From Nocardioides marinus (GTDB lineage Bacteria; Actinomycetota; Actinomycetes; Propionibacteriales; Nocardioidaceae), in contig NZ_JACBZI010000001.1 in NCBI RefSeq assembly GCF_013408145.1, forward strand, positions 3,920,001-3,984,000: a stretch of 64,000 nucleotides of DNA. The letters are read 5' to 3'. Of the stretch, positions 39,957 through 48,421 are shown one piece after another. The notes beneath the pieces are model-generated. The model did no database searches. It was not told the DNA's origin and was given only the letters and a program-made list of their open reading frames with translations. Positions within the stretch are counted from its first letter, which is position 1; each line of letters starts with the position of its first letter. The position numbers and the translations under genes were made by a program.

Positions 39957-40520
39957 TCAGCCCGGCAGGTCGACGTTGTGCCGGTGCAGCCAGCCGACGA
40001 GCTGGCGGGCGCCGCTGGTCGTGGGCACGATCCCGTGCTCCAGCGTCGGCGGCAGGCCCGAGCCGGCGGGGCGCACGTGGCGCACCCACTCGCCGTGCGT
40101 GGTCAGGCCCAGGCCGACCTCGCGGGTCGGGTCCGTGTCGTCCGGCTCGAGGGTGATCAGCCAGAAGCGGGTGTCCTCGGCCTCCTGGCGGCGACCTCGG
40201 AGCCAGCCGCCGCTGGCGATCCGCACCGTCGCGCCGACGCTGGGCTGCACACCGCGGGCACGCACCAGGTCGGCCAGGTCCTCGGGCCGCTCCACCAGCC
40301 GCGTCGCCGCGACGTCCTGGTCGGCCGCGACCGCCCGGGCCTCACGCCGCGCGTCGACCGTCTGGCCCTCGCACGCCGCGCACCAGTCGGTCGTGGGCAC
40401 GCCCCGCCGGAAGCCGCGGTGAGCCGCACAGAAGGACATCCGGTCCTCGGCGCACCGGCCCACCGTCGTACCCCGGCAGCGGGAGCCGAAGGCGTCGAAG
40501 AGCTCGCAGCGACTGGACAT
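39957..40520 (-). CDS. Hypothetical protein with Cys-rich N-terminus
   Basis: A 187-residue soluble protein. The first 55 residues contain CELFDAFGSRC, GRCAEDRMSFCAAH and WCAACEG, a spacing suggesting one or two zinc-binding sites. The rest is mixed, with GWLRGRRQEAEDTRFWLITL and a short C-terminal helix. I do not recognise the family. ATG 40520 is used; a start six bases upstream adds two residues. It converges with the AI-2E transporter gene. Confidence 0.65.
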   Translation of the reverse strand: MSSRCELFDAFGSRCRGTTVGRCAEDRMSFCAAHRGFRRGVPTTDWCAACEGQTVDARREARAVAADQDVAATRLVERPEDLADLVRARGVQPSVGATVRIASGGWLRGRRQEAEDTRFWLITLEPDDTDPTREVGLGLTTHGEWVRHVRPAGSGLPPTLEHGIVPTTSGARQLVGWLHRHNVDLPG

Positions 40521-40635
40521 ACCCACACCATAGGAATCCGCGGCCCCGACCTGAGGGGTTCGCGGGAACTGTGGATGCGTTGTTACCCGTGGCGGGCGGG
40601 TGGATCAGACCAGTCCGGGCGGGACGCGCACCGTC

Positions 40636-41658
40636 TCAGCGACCCGCCGTCGAGGCCCGGGCGACCAGCTCGGGGGTGAAGAGCACCTGCTGGTGCCGGT
40701 GACCGGGGTCGGAGGCCTCGGCGAGGACCAGCTCGGCGGCGGTGCGGCCGAGGAGCTGGCGCGGCTGGCGCACCGAGGTGAGGGGGACGGCCGCAGCGGC
40801 GGCGAACTCGATGTCGTCGTACCCGACGATGGCGAGGTCCTCGGGCACGGAGCGCCCGGTGCTGATCGCGTGCTGGAGGAGCCCCAGCGCGAGCAGGTCG
40901 TTGGCGCAGAACGCGGCCGTGGGGCGCCGCCGGGCAGGCAGTCCGGCCAGTCGTGCGCCCGCCTCTCGGCCCTCGCCGACCACCAGCTGGTCGGTCTCGA
41001 GCACGACGAGGTCCCCGTCGGGGAGCCCGGCGTCGGCCCAGGCGTCCCTGGCCCCGCGCAACCGGTCGCGCACCTGGCCGATCGAGGCCGGTCCGCCGAC
41101 GAAGGCGACCCGCTCGTGGCCGCGGTCGAGCAGGTGCTCCACCGCCAGACGCCCCCCGAGCACGTCGTCGACGGCGACGGAGCAGAAGGCGTCGTCGTCG
41201 CGGGTGCGGTCGACGATGACCACCGGGGTGCCCCGTGAGGAGAGGCGGTCGAGGAAGGCGGCGTGCGGGTCCACGGGGGTGACCAGCACGCCCTGCACGC
41301 GCTGCTGCTCGAGCAGCTCGACGTGCGCCCGCTCGCGGGACTCCCGGTTGGCGGAGTTGCACAGCATGACCGTGAGGCCCTGCTCCTCGGCCGCCGCCTC
41401 CACCCCGAGGGCGACGTCGGTGAAGAAGGGGTTGCCGGCGTCGAGCATCACGTAGGCCAGGGTGCGGCTGGTGCCGGCCCGCAGCTGTCGCGCCGACTCG
41501 TTGCGCACGAATCCGAGGTCGGCCATCGCCGCCTGCACCCGTTGCCGGGTGCTGGCACTGACCCGGTCGGGCCGGTTGAGCACGTTGGAGACGGTGCCGA
41601 GGGAGACGCCGGCAGCGGCCGCGACGTCCTTGACCGACACCGAGCGGGAACTGGCCAC
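40636..41658 (-). CDS. LacI family repressor of the rhamnose regulon
   Basis: A 340-residue LacI/GalR regulator: HTH and hinge VKDVAAAAGVSLGTVSNVLNRPDRVSASTRQRV followed by a periplasmic-binding-like sugar domain (YVMLDAGNPFFTDVALGVE through VGYDDIEFAAAAAVPLTSVRQP). GTG 41658 has GGGAGGGA four bases upstream. It is divergent from the rhamnose ABC importer genes. A TGAAACG-centred palindrome is found at five promoters of the neighbourhood, including both sides of this gap, and is the kind of site a LacI protein binds. The inducer is probably L-rhamnose or rhamnulose. Confidence 0.88.
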   Translation of the reverse strand: MASSRSVSVKDVAAAAGVSLGTVSNVLNRPDRVSASTRQRVQAAMADLGFVRNESARQLRAGTSRTLAYVMLDAGNPFFTDVALGVEAAAEEQGLTVMLCNSANRESRERAHVELLEQQRVQGVLVTPVDPHAAFLDRLSSRGTPVVIVDRTRDDDAFCSVAVDDVLGGRLAVEHLLDRGHERVAFVGGPASIGQVRDRLRGARDAWADAGLPDGDLVVLETDQLVVGEGREAGARLAGLPARRRPTAAFCANDLLALGLLQHAISTGRSVPEDLAIVGYDDIEFAAAAAVPLTSVRQPRQLLGRTAAELVLAEASDPGHRHQQVLFTPELVARASTAGR

Positions 41659-41704
41659 GACATCCCTCCCGCCGGTCCGGGGCGCCCCTGCAGGGCAACA
41701 CCTC

Positions 41705-41716
41705 TGAAACGTTGTG
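41705..41716. promoter_or_regulatory. LacI-type operator, lacI side
   Basis: TGAAACGTTGTG, an imperfect version of the palindrome TGAAACGnTTCA, 47 bases upstream of the repressor gene. It probably serves autoregulation. Confidence 0.55.
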
Positions 41717-41807
41717 GGCACGACCATAGTGCCCCCGCTGGGATAGTCCAGTGAGACCGTGGTCTGCCTCCACCTGCGGACTCCCACGCGAAATCTGCCT
41801 GACACTC

Positions 41808-41837
41808 TTGACGGCTGTGACGGGCGACACGTACGGT
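41808..41837 (+). promoter_or_regulatory. Promoter of the rhamnose importer operon
   Basis: TTGACG (41808-41813) and TACGGT (41832-41837) with an 18-base spacer. The same -10 hexamer is seen before the rhamnosidase gene. The operator at 41850-41863 follows immediately. Confidence 0.6.
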
Positions 41838-41849
41838 CGCCCACGTCGT

Positions 41850-41863
41850 TTAAAACGTTTCAA
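41850..41863. promoter_or_regulatory. LacI-type operator of the importer operon
   Basis: TTAAAACGTTTCAA, a 14-base palindrome centred on CG, positioned just downstream of the predicted promoter and 13 bases before the first start codon. Binding here would block transcription. Confidence 0.75.
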
Positions 41864-41876
41864 CTCAGGAGTGGTG

Positions 41877-43430
41877 ATGGCGGAGCCGACGTTGGTCCTC
41901 GAGGACGTCGCCAAGTCCTTCGGTGCGGTGGCCGCCCTGCGCTCGGGCTCCCTCCGGGTCGAGCCGGGCACCATCCACGCCCTCGTCGGCGAGAACGGCG
42001 CGGGCAAGTCGACGCTGGTCAAGATCGTCGCCGGCGTCCACCGCCGCGACTCCGGCGTCTTCCGCCTGCTGGGCGGGGACGCCGACTTCACCTCGACGGC
42101 GGAGTCCAAGGCCGCCGGGGTGGCGGTGATCTACCAGGAGCCGACGCTCTTCCCCGACCTCGACGTCACCGAGAACATCTTCATGGGTCGTCAGCCGGTC
42201 GGCGCCTCGCGCCGCATCGACCGGCACCGGATGTACGCCGAGGCTGCCGCGCTCTTCGAGCGGCTCGGCGTCGCGATCGACCCGCGTCGCCCGGCCCGCG
42301 GCCTCTCGATCGCCGACCAGCAGATCCTCGAGATCGCCAAGGCCATCTCGCTCGACGCCTCGCTGCTCATCATGGACGAGCCCACCGCCGCCCTGTCCGG
42401 TGTCGAGGTGGACCGCCTCTTCACCGTCGCCCGCAGCCTGCGCGACGAGGGCCGCGCCCTGGTCTTCATCTCCCACCGCTTCGACGAGGTCTTCGACCTG
42501 TGCGACACCGTCACCGTCATGCGCGACGGTGAGTACGTCGGCACCCAGCGCATCGCCGAGACCAGCGTGGACGAGATCGTCTCCCTCATGGTCGGCCGCG
42601 AGGTGACCGACCTCTTCCCGAAGACCCCGGCCGAGGTCGGCGACGTGGTGCTCGACGTGCGTGACCTGTCGGCCACCGGCCGCTTCCACGACGTCTCCTT
42701 CCAGGTCCGCGCCGGCGAGATCGTCGGTCTGGCCGGGCTGGTCGGCGCCGGTCGTTCCGAGATCGCCCGCGCCGTCTTCGGCATCGACGACCACGAGGCC
42801 GGCACCGTCACCCTCGGCGGCGCCCCGGTGCGCAAGCGCTCGCCCCGTGAGGCGATCCGTGCCGGGATGGCCTTCATCCCCGAGGACCGCCGCCAGCAGG
42901 GCCTGGTCACCGAGGCCTCGGTCGCCCGCAACGTCGCCGCGGTGATCCGCCGCGGCCTGAGCCGCGCGGGCCTGCTCACCACCTCGATGGAGAACGACGC
43001 CGTCGGCCCGTGGGCCGGTCGCCTGGAGGTCAAGACCTCCGCCCTCGACATGCGCGCGGCCACGATGAGCGGCGGCAACCAGCAGAAGGTGGTCATCGCC
43101 AAGTGGCTGGCCACCGAGCCGCGGCTGCTGATCATCGACGAGCCCACGCGCGGCATCGACGTCGGCACCAAGTCCGAGGTCCACCGGCTGCTCTCCGACC
43201 TCGCCGGCCAGGGGATGGCGATCCTGATGATCTCCTCCGAGCTGCCCGAGGTGCTCGGCATGGCCGACCGGGTGCTCGTGGTCTGCGAGGGCCGGCTCAC
43301 CGCCGACATGCCCCGCGAGGACGCGACCGCCGAGGCCGTCATGCACGCCGCCACCCACCGCGACGGCCACACCGCCGGCGGTGCCCACCACGAGCCGCAC
43401 GCGGCCGACAAGACGGAGGTGTCCGCATGA
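41877..43430 (+). CDS. rhaT: Rhamnose ABC importer, ATP-binding protein
   Basis: A 517-residue double ATPase of the ribose/rhamnose class. The first cassette has Walker A GENGAGKST, Walker B LLIMDEP and a degenerate signature (RGLSIADQQ); the second has a degenerate Walker A (GLVGAGRSE), signature MSGGNQQK and Walker B LLIIDEP, the normal asymmetry for this class. It powers uptake through the two permeases that follow. ATG 41877 follows AGGAG. The C-terminus has a His-rich extension (HAATHRDGHTAGGAHHEPHAADK) not usual for the family. It overlaps the next gene by ATGA. Confidence 0.93.
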   Translation: MAEPTLVLEDVAKSFGAVAALRSGSLRVEPGTIHALVGENGAGKSTLVKIVAGVHRRDSGVFRLLGGDADFTSTAESKAAGVAVIYQEPTLFPDLDVTENIFMGRQPVGASRRIDRHRMYAEAAALFERLGVAIDPRRPARGLSIADQQILEIAKAISLDASLLIMDEPTAALSGVEVDRLFTVARSLRDEGRALVFISHRFDEVFDLCDTVTVMRDGEYVGTQRIAETSVDEIVSLMVGREVTDLFPKTPAEVGDVVLDVRDLSATGRFHDVSFQVRAGEIVGLAGLVGAGRSEIARAVFGIDDHEAGTVTLGGAPVRKRSPREAIRAGMAFIPEDRRQQGLVTEASVARNVAAVIRRGLSRAGLLTTSMENDAVGPWAGRLEVKTSALDMRAATMSGGNQQKVVIAKWLATEPRLLIIDEPTRGIDVGTKSEVHRLLSDLAGQGMAILMISSELPEVLGMADRVLVVCEGRLTADMPREDATAEAVMHAATHRDGHTAGGAHHEPHAADKTEVSA

Positions 43431-44476
43431 GCTCCGCGACCCGAGCCCTGTCCCACGTCGTCCGCTCCCGCGAGCTGGCCGTCGCCGTCGTCCTGGTGGC
43501 GCTCGTCGTCGTCACGACGCTGAAGAACGACAACTTCCTCTTCAGCCCCGACGGGTGGCGCAACCTGCTGCTCAACCCCTCGATGCTGCTGATCCTGGCC
43601 GTCGGCCAGACCGCGGTGATCATCACCCGCAACGTCGACCTGTCGGTCGGCTCGACGCTCGGCCTCACGGCGTACGCCGTCGGCAAGCTCTACACGACCT
43701 ACCCCGACCTGCCCGTGGTGGCCGTCTTCCTCGCGGGGCTGGTGTTCGGCGGCCTGCTCGGCCTGGTCAACGGCGTGCTGGTGACCTTCGGCAAGGTGCC
43801 CGCGCTGGTGATCACCCTCGGCACGCTCTACATCTACCGCGGCATCTTCTTGTCCTGGGCCGGGTCGGACCGCATCACCGCCTCCGACATGCCCAAGGGC
43901 TTCCTGGCGCTGGGGACCAAGCAGGTCCTCACCATCCCGGTGCTCACGATCATCGCGCTGGTCGTCCTCGCTGCCGTCGGCTACTACCTGTGGACCGCCC
44001 GCGGCGGGCGCGAGATGTACGCCATCGGCTCCGACCCCGACGCCGCCGTGCTCTACGGGCTGCAGACCACCAAGCGCGTGCTGTCGGCCTTCGTGCTCTC
44101 CGGTGCGCTGGCCGGCCTCGCCGGGGTCTGCTACGCCGCCCGCTACGGCTCGATCTCCTCCGGCGCCGGCCGTGACATCGAGCTGCAGGCCGTGGGCGCC
44201 GCCGTCATCGGCGGTGTCGCGATCTTCGGTGGCGTCGGCACCGTGTGGGGCGCGGCCATCGGCGCCGTGCTGCTCACGACCATCAACTCCTCGCTGCCGA
44301 TCCTCGGGGTCAGCGACTTCTGGCAGCGCGCCGTCGTCGGTGCGCTCATCCTCGCCGCCGTCGTGCTCGACCGGGTGCTCTCCGCCCGGCAGGCCAGGCG
44401 GCTCGCCGCCGATCGCGAAGCACCCACCGATCCGCCCCCGACCGCCAGCCCGACCCGACAGGAGGTGCCGGCATGA
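43427..44476 (+). CDS. rhaP: Rhamnose ABC importer, permease
   Basis: A 349-residue permease of the ribose-type family: helices from about residue 15, the VGQTAVIITRNVDLSVGS motif that marks these permeases, the GKVPALVITLGTLYIYRG segment and the late AVGAAVIGGVAIFGGVGTVWGAAIGA loop that contacts the ATPase. The C-terminal tail is Pro/Thr-rich. ATG 43427 overlaps the ATPase stop (ATGA), and its own stop overlaps the next permease gene. Confidence 0.92.
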   Translation: MSSATRALSHVVRSRELAVAVVLVALVVVTTLKNDNFLFSPDGWRNLLLNPSMLLILAVGQTAVIITRNVDLSVGSTLGLTAYAVGKLYTTYPDLPVVAVFLAGLVFGGLLGLVNGVLVTFGKVPALVITLGTLYIYRGIFLSWAGSDRITASDMPKGFLALGTKQVLTIPVLTIIALVVLAAVGYYLWTARGGREMYAIGSDPDAAVLYGLQTTKRVLSAFVLSGALAGLAGVCYAARYGSISSGAGRDIELQAVGAAVIGGVAIFGGVGTVWGAAIGAVLLTTINSSLPILGVSDFWQRAVVGALILAAVVLDRVLSARQARRLAADREAPTDPPPTASPTRQEVPA

Positions 44477-45573
44477 GCACCCGCTCCACGACCCCGGCCG
44501 CCGGCGCAGCGCTGACCTCCGGCGAGGCGCGCACCTACGCGGCGTACTCCAGGCCCCTGTGGCAGCGCGTCCTGCTGACCCGTGAGTCCGCGATCATCGC
44601 GGCACTGGTGGCGGTCTACGCCTTCTCCTACGTGCGCGTCGAGAACTTCGACGGCCCGCTGACGCTCTACTACCTCTTCCTCGACGTCGCACCGATCCTG
44701 CTCATCGCGCTGCCGATGACGCTGATCATCGTGACCGGCGAGATCGACCTGTCGGTCGCCTCGGTGGTCGGGCTCAGCTCGGTCCTGGTCGGCATCCTCC
44801 ACGTCGACGCCGGCCTCTCGCTGCCGATGGCGGCCCTGGTCGCCATCGCCGTCGGCGCCCTGGCCGGCGGGGTCAACGGCTTCCTGGTCGCCTACGTCGG
44901 CCTGCCCAGCCTCGCGGTCACCATCGGCACGCTCGCGCTCTACCGCGGCATCGCGGTCGGCCTGCTCGGCACGGAGGCCAAGACCGACTTCCCCGAGAAG
45001 TGGACCGACCTGGCCAAGCAGCGCATCGTCGAGGGCCAGCCCTACCCGTGGATCCTGCTGGTCGTCGCGGTCCTCGCGATCGCCTTCGCGGTGCTGCTGC
45101 ACTTCTCGACCTTCGGCCGCGGTGTCTTCGAGATCGGGCTCAACGACGAGGCCGCCCGCTTCTCCGGCGTCGACGTTGCCCGCACCAAGCTCGTGCTCTT
45201 CGTCCTGGCGGGGGCGATCTCCGCCTTCGCCGGCGTCTACTACACGCTGCGCTACGGCAGCGCCCGAGGCGACAACGCCACCGGCATGGAGCTCCAGGTC
45301 ATCGCGGCCGTGCTCCTCGGCGGCGTGTCGATCTTCGGCGGCCGCGGCGCCCTGCACGGCGTCCTCGCCGGCGTGCTGCTGATCGGCGTCATCAACTCCG
45401 CCATGCGGTTCAACACCGACCTGGTCGACAAGATCCAGATCGTCGTCGGAGTGCTGCTCGTGCTCTCCGTCGTCTCCCCCAGCTTCCTCTCCCGGGCCTC
45501 GGGGCTCCTCCGGGCGAGGGCGGGCCTGCGCAGCAGGTCCACGGCAGCCACCGGCAAGCGGTCACTGCCCTGA
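44473..45573 (+). CDS. rhaQ: Rhamnose ABC importer, second permease
   Basis: A 366-residue permease paralogous to the previous gene: ALPMTLIIVTGEIDLSVAS, GLPSLAVTIGTLALYRG and VIAAVLLGGVSIFGGRGALHG are the same landmarks. Rhamnose importers use two different permeases, as here. There is a 45-residue N-terminal cytoplasmic extension. ATG 44473 overlaps the preceding stop by four bases. Confidence 0.92.
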   Translation: MSTRSTTPAAGAALTSGEARTYAAYSRPLWQRVLLTRESAIIAALVAVYAFSYVRVENFDGPLTLYYLFLDVAPILLIALPMTLIIVTGEIDLSVASVVGLSSVLVGILHVDAGLSLPMAALVAIAVGALAGGVNGFLVAYVGLPSLAVTIGTLALYRGIAVGLLGTEAKTDFPEKWTDLAKQRIVEGQPYPWILLVVAVLAIAFAVLLHFSTFGRGVFEIGLNDEAARFSGVDVARTKLVLFVLAGAISAFAGVYYTLRYGSARGDNATGMELQVIAAVLLGGVSIFGGRGALHGVLAGVLLIGVINSAMRFNTDLVDKIQIVVGVLLVLSVVSPSFLSRASGLLRARAGLRSRSTAATGKRSLP

Positions 45574-45596
45574 TCACCCCACGAAAGGTACGTACG

Positions 45597-46622
45597 ATGA
45601 CGTTCCAGAACCGACGGTTCACGGCGCTCGCCGCCCTGTCTCTCGTCGCCGGCCTGGGCCTGACCGCTTGCGGCAGCGACGGGGACGGCGAGTCCGCCTC
45701 CGGCGACGGTGACCTCTCGATCACCATGCTCCCCAAGAACCTGGGCAACCCCTACTTCGACACCTCCACCGGTGGTGCCGAGGACGCGGCCGGCGAGCTC
45801 GGCGCCTCCGTCGAGGAGGTCGGCCCCGACACTGCCACCCCTGACGCCCAGGTCCCCTTCATCAACACCGCCGCCCAGCAGGGCGCGGACGCGCTGATCG
45901 TGTCGGCCAACGACCCGACCGCGATCTGCGACGCGCTGGAGGAGGCCGCCGGCGCGGGCACCGCGATCGTCACCTTCGACTCCGACACCGACCCCGAGTG
46001 CCGCGACCTCTACATCTCCCAGGCCGACGCCGCCGGCATCGCCAAGGTGCAGGTCGAGATGGTCGCCGAGCAGATCGGCGGCTCCGGTGAGATCGCGATC
46101 CTCTCGGCCGCGGCCAACGCGACCAACCAGAACGAGTGGATCGCGCTGATGGAGGAGGAGCTCGACGCCAACTACCCCGACATCGAGCTCGTCGACACCG
46201 TCTACGGCGACGACGACGACCAGACCTCCTTCGACAAGACCGCGGCGCTGCTGCAGAGCCACCCCGACCTCAAGGGCATCATCAGCCCGACCACGGTCGG
46301 CATCGCGGCTGCTGCCCGCTACGTCTCGACCTCGCAGTACAAGGGCGAGGTCGCCGTCACCGGCCTGGGCACGCCCAACCAGATGCGCGAGTACGTCGAG
46401 GACGGCACTGTCGCGGAGTTCGCCCTGTGGAACCCGGGCGACCTGGGCTACCTCGCGGCGTACGCCGCTGCCGCCCTGGCAGGCGGCGACATCGAGGGCG
46501 AGGAGGGCGACACCTTCGAGGCCGGCAAGCTCGGTGACTACACCGTGGGCGAGAACTCCGTCGTCCTGCTCGGCGAGCCGTTCCGCTTCAACGCCGACAA
46601 CATCGGGGACTTCGACTTCTGA
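45597..46622 (+). CDS. rhaS: Rhamnose-binding lipoprotein
   Basis: A 341-residue substrate-binding protein. The signal peptide ends in the lipobox LTACGSD, so it is lipid-anchored on the outer face of the membrane, followed by an acidic linker and the ribose-binding fold (ITMLPKNLGNPYFDTSTGGAEDAAGEL, DALIVSANDPTAICDAL, IISPTTVGIAAAARYV). The KNLGNPYFD start is typical of rhamnose/AI-2-type binders. ATG 45597 has an AAAGG site upstream. It ends the importer operon; a repeat and the next operator follow. Confidence 0.92.
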   Translation: MTFQNRRFTALAALSLVAGLGLTACGSDGDGESASGDGDLSITMLPKNLGNPYFDTSTGGAEDAAGELGASVEEVGPDTATPDAQVPFINTAAQQGADALIVSANDPTAICDALEEAAGAGTAIVTFDSDTDPECRDLYISQADAAGIAKVQVEMVAEQIGGSGEIAILSAAANATNQNEWIALMEEELDANYPDIELVDTVYGDDDDQTSFDKTAALLQSHPDLKGIISPTTVGIAAAARYVSTSQYKGEVAVTGLGTPNQMREYVEDGTVAEFALWNPGDLGYLAAYAAAALAGGDIEGEEGDTFEAGKLGDYTVGENSVVLLGEPFRFNADNIGDFDF

Positions 46623-46649
46623 GCGGGGACGCGGAGCGGAACCGCTGAT

Positions 46650-46707
46650 GGTGGTCGAGCGAGCCGTGCGACCGAGGAACGAGGTCGCAACCGGCGTGTC
46701 GAGACCC
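46650..46707. repeat. Dispersed hairpin repeat, diverged copy
   Basis: It begins GGTGGTCGAGC and ends GTGTCGAGACCC, with a diverged middle (GAGGAACGAGGTCGCAACC) unlike the other copies. It lies in the 177-base gap between rhaS and rhaM and could act as a transcription or RNA end signal for the importer operon. Confidence 0.65.
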
Positions 46708-46747
46708 GGTCGAGGATCGGAACACCAGCGCTGCCGCCCGCCCGTTG

Positions 46748-46761
46748 TTGAAACGAATCAC
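46748..46761. promoter_or_regulatory. LacI-type operator of the rhaM operon
   Basis: TTGAAACGAATCAC, centred on CG, matches the palindrome TTGAAACGnTTCAA at 12 of 13 fixed bases when one central change is allowed. It lies 38 bases before the rhaM start. Confidence 0.65.
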
Positions 46762-46799
46762 CTCTGAGTGACACCTACCCGCAGGAACAGGGAGCCCCC

Positions 46800-47186
46800 A
46801 TGCCGCGCCACTGCTTCACCCTCCAGGTCCGCCCGGACCGGCTGGCGGAGTACGCCGAGCGTCACGCAGCGGTCTGGCCAGAGATGTGCCAGGCCCTCCA
46901 CGACACCGGTTGGCGCGACTACTCCCTGTTCCTGCGGGAGGACGGCCTGCTCGTCGGGTACGTCGTCGCCGACGACCTGACCGCCGCGCAGGCCGCCATG
47001 GCCGCCACCGAGGTCAACGCCCGGTGGCAGGCCGAGATGGCCGACTTCTTCGTCGGCACCGACGGGCGTCCGCCCGACGAGAGCTTCCGGCTGCTGCCCG
47101 AGGTCTTCCACCTCGAGGACCAGCTGCCCAGCCGTTCCGACCCCGCCGCACCCGCCAGCCCCGCACGACCGAACGAGAGCCAGTGA
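46800..47186 (+). CDS. rhaM: L-rhamnose mutarotase
   Basis: Interconverts the anomers of L-rhamnose before isomerisation. It is a small dimeric alpha-beta barrel (DUF718) protein: RPDRLAEYAERHAAVWPEMCQALHDTGWRDYSLFL carries the catalytic His and the Trp/Tyr pocket residues, and NARWQAEMADFF is the second helix. The 128-residue length includes a Pro/Ser-rich C-terminal tail of about 25 residues beyond the usual end. Its stop overlaps the rhaI start by one base (TGATG). Confidence 0.92.
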   Translation: MPRHCFTLQVRPDRLAEYAERHAAVWPEMCQALHDTGWRDYSLFLREDGLLVGYVVADDLTAAQAAMAATEVNARWQAEMADFFVGTDGRPPDESFRLLPEVFHLEDQLPSRSDPAAPASPARPNESQ

Positions 47187-48379
47187 TGACCACCGCACGC
47201 TTCGCCCAGATCGCCCCGCAGCTCGAGGGCCAGGCCATCGAGCTGCCGTCGTGGGCCTTCGGCAACTCCGGCACCCGGTTCAAGGTGTTCGGCAGCCCCG
47301 GTGCCCCGCGCACCATCGAGGAGAAGATCGCCGACGCCGCGACCGTGCACCGCCTCACCGGGCTCGCCCCGAGCGTCGCGCTGCACATCCCGTGGGACCT
47401 CGTCGACGACTACGCCGGTCTGCGCTCCTACGCCGCCGAGCAGGGCGTCGCGCTGGGGACGGTCAACTCCAACACCTTCCAGGACGACGACTACAAGCTC
47501 GGCGGCCTGACCCACGTCGACGCGAAGATCCGCCAGAAGGCGATCGACCACCACCTCGAGTGCCTGGAGGTGATGGCAGCGACCGGGTCGCGCGACCTGA
47601 AGATCTGGCTGGCCGACGGCTCGAACTACCCGGGCCAGGCCGACCTACGCGGCCGCCAGGACCGGCTGGCCGACTCGCTGGCCACCATCTACGAGCGGCT
47701 CGTGGAGCTGGGGCCCGAGCGGCGCCTGGTGCTGGAGTACAAGTTCTTCGAGCCGGCGTTCTACCACACCGACGTCCCGGACTGGGGCACGTCGTACGCC
47801 CAGGTGGTGGCCCTCGGCGACCAGGCGACGGTCTGCCTCGACACCGGCCACCACGCGCCCGGCACCAACATCGAGTTCGTCGTCATGCAGCTGCTCCGGC
47901 TGGGCCGGCTGGGCTCCTTCGACTTCAACTCCCGCTTCTACGCCGACGACGACCTGATCGTCGGGTCGGCCGACCCGTTCCAGCTCTTCCGGATCCTCTT
48001 CGAGGTGATCCGCGGCGGCGGCTACGGCCCGGCCAACCCCGACGGGCACAGCGACGTCGCGTTCATGCTCGACCAGTGCCACAACGTCGAGGACAAGATC
48101 CCCGGCCAGATCCGCTCGGTCCTCAACGTCCAGGAGATGACCGCCCGCGCGCTGCTCGTCGACCGTGACGCGCTGGCCGCCGCGCAGGAGGCCGGCGACG
48201 TGCTCGGCGCCCACGAGGTCTTCATGGACGCCTACCAGACCGACGTCCGCGCCGACCTCGCCGCCTGGCGCGAGGAGCGCGGGCTGCCGGCGTACCCGAT
48301 GAAGGCCTACGCCGAGTCCGGCTACCAGCAGCAGATCGAGGCCGCCCGCGTCGGCGGCACCCAGCTCAGCTGGACCTGA
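47186..48379 (+). CDS. rhaI: L-rhamnose isomerase
   Basis: Converts L-rhamnose to L-rhamnulose. A 397-residue TIM-barrel metal isomerase of the type found in actinobacteria and Pseudomonas stutzeri, not the E. coli RhaA type. Metal ligands are visible in LEYKFFEPAFYHTDVPDWG (Glu), CLDTGHHAPGTNIEF (Asp and His) and FDFNSRFYADDDLIVG (Asp). The substrate strand HIPWDLVDDYAGL is near the N-terminus. ATG 47186 overlaps rhaM. Confidence 0.93.
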   Translation: MTTARFAQIAPQLEGQAIELPSWAFGNSGTRFKVFGSPGAPRTIEEKIADAATVHRLTGLAPSVALHIPWDLVDDYAGLRSYAAEQGVALGTVNSNTFQDDDYKLGGLTHVDAKIRQKAIDHHLECLEVMAATGSRDLKIWLADGSNYPGQADLRGRQDRLADSLATIYERLVELGPERRLVLEYKFFEPAFYHTDVPDWGTSYAQVVALGDQATVCLDTGHHAPGTNIEFVVMQLLRLGRLGSFDFNSRFYADDDLIVGSADPFQLFRILFEVIRGGGYGPANPDGHSDVAFMLDQCHNVEDKIPGQIRSVLNVQEMTARALLVDRDALAAAQEAGDVLGAHEVFMDAYQTDVRADLAAWREERGLPAYPMKAYAESGYQQQIEAARVGGTQLSWT

Positions 48380-48421
48380 CCCACCCCCGACCCAGCGCGC
48401 ACCCCGACCCGAGAGAGAGCC

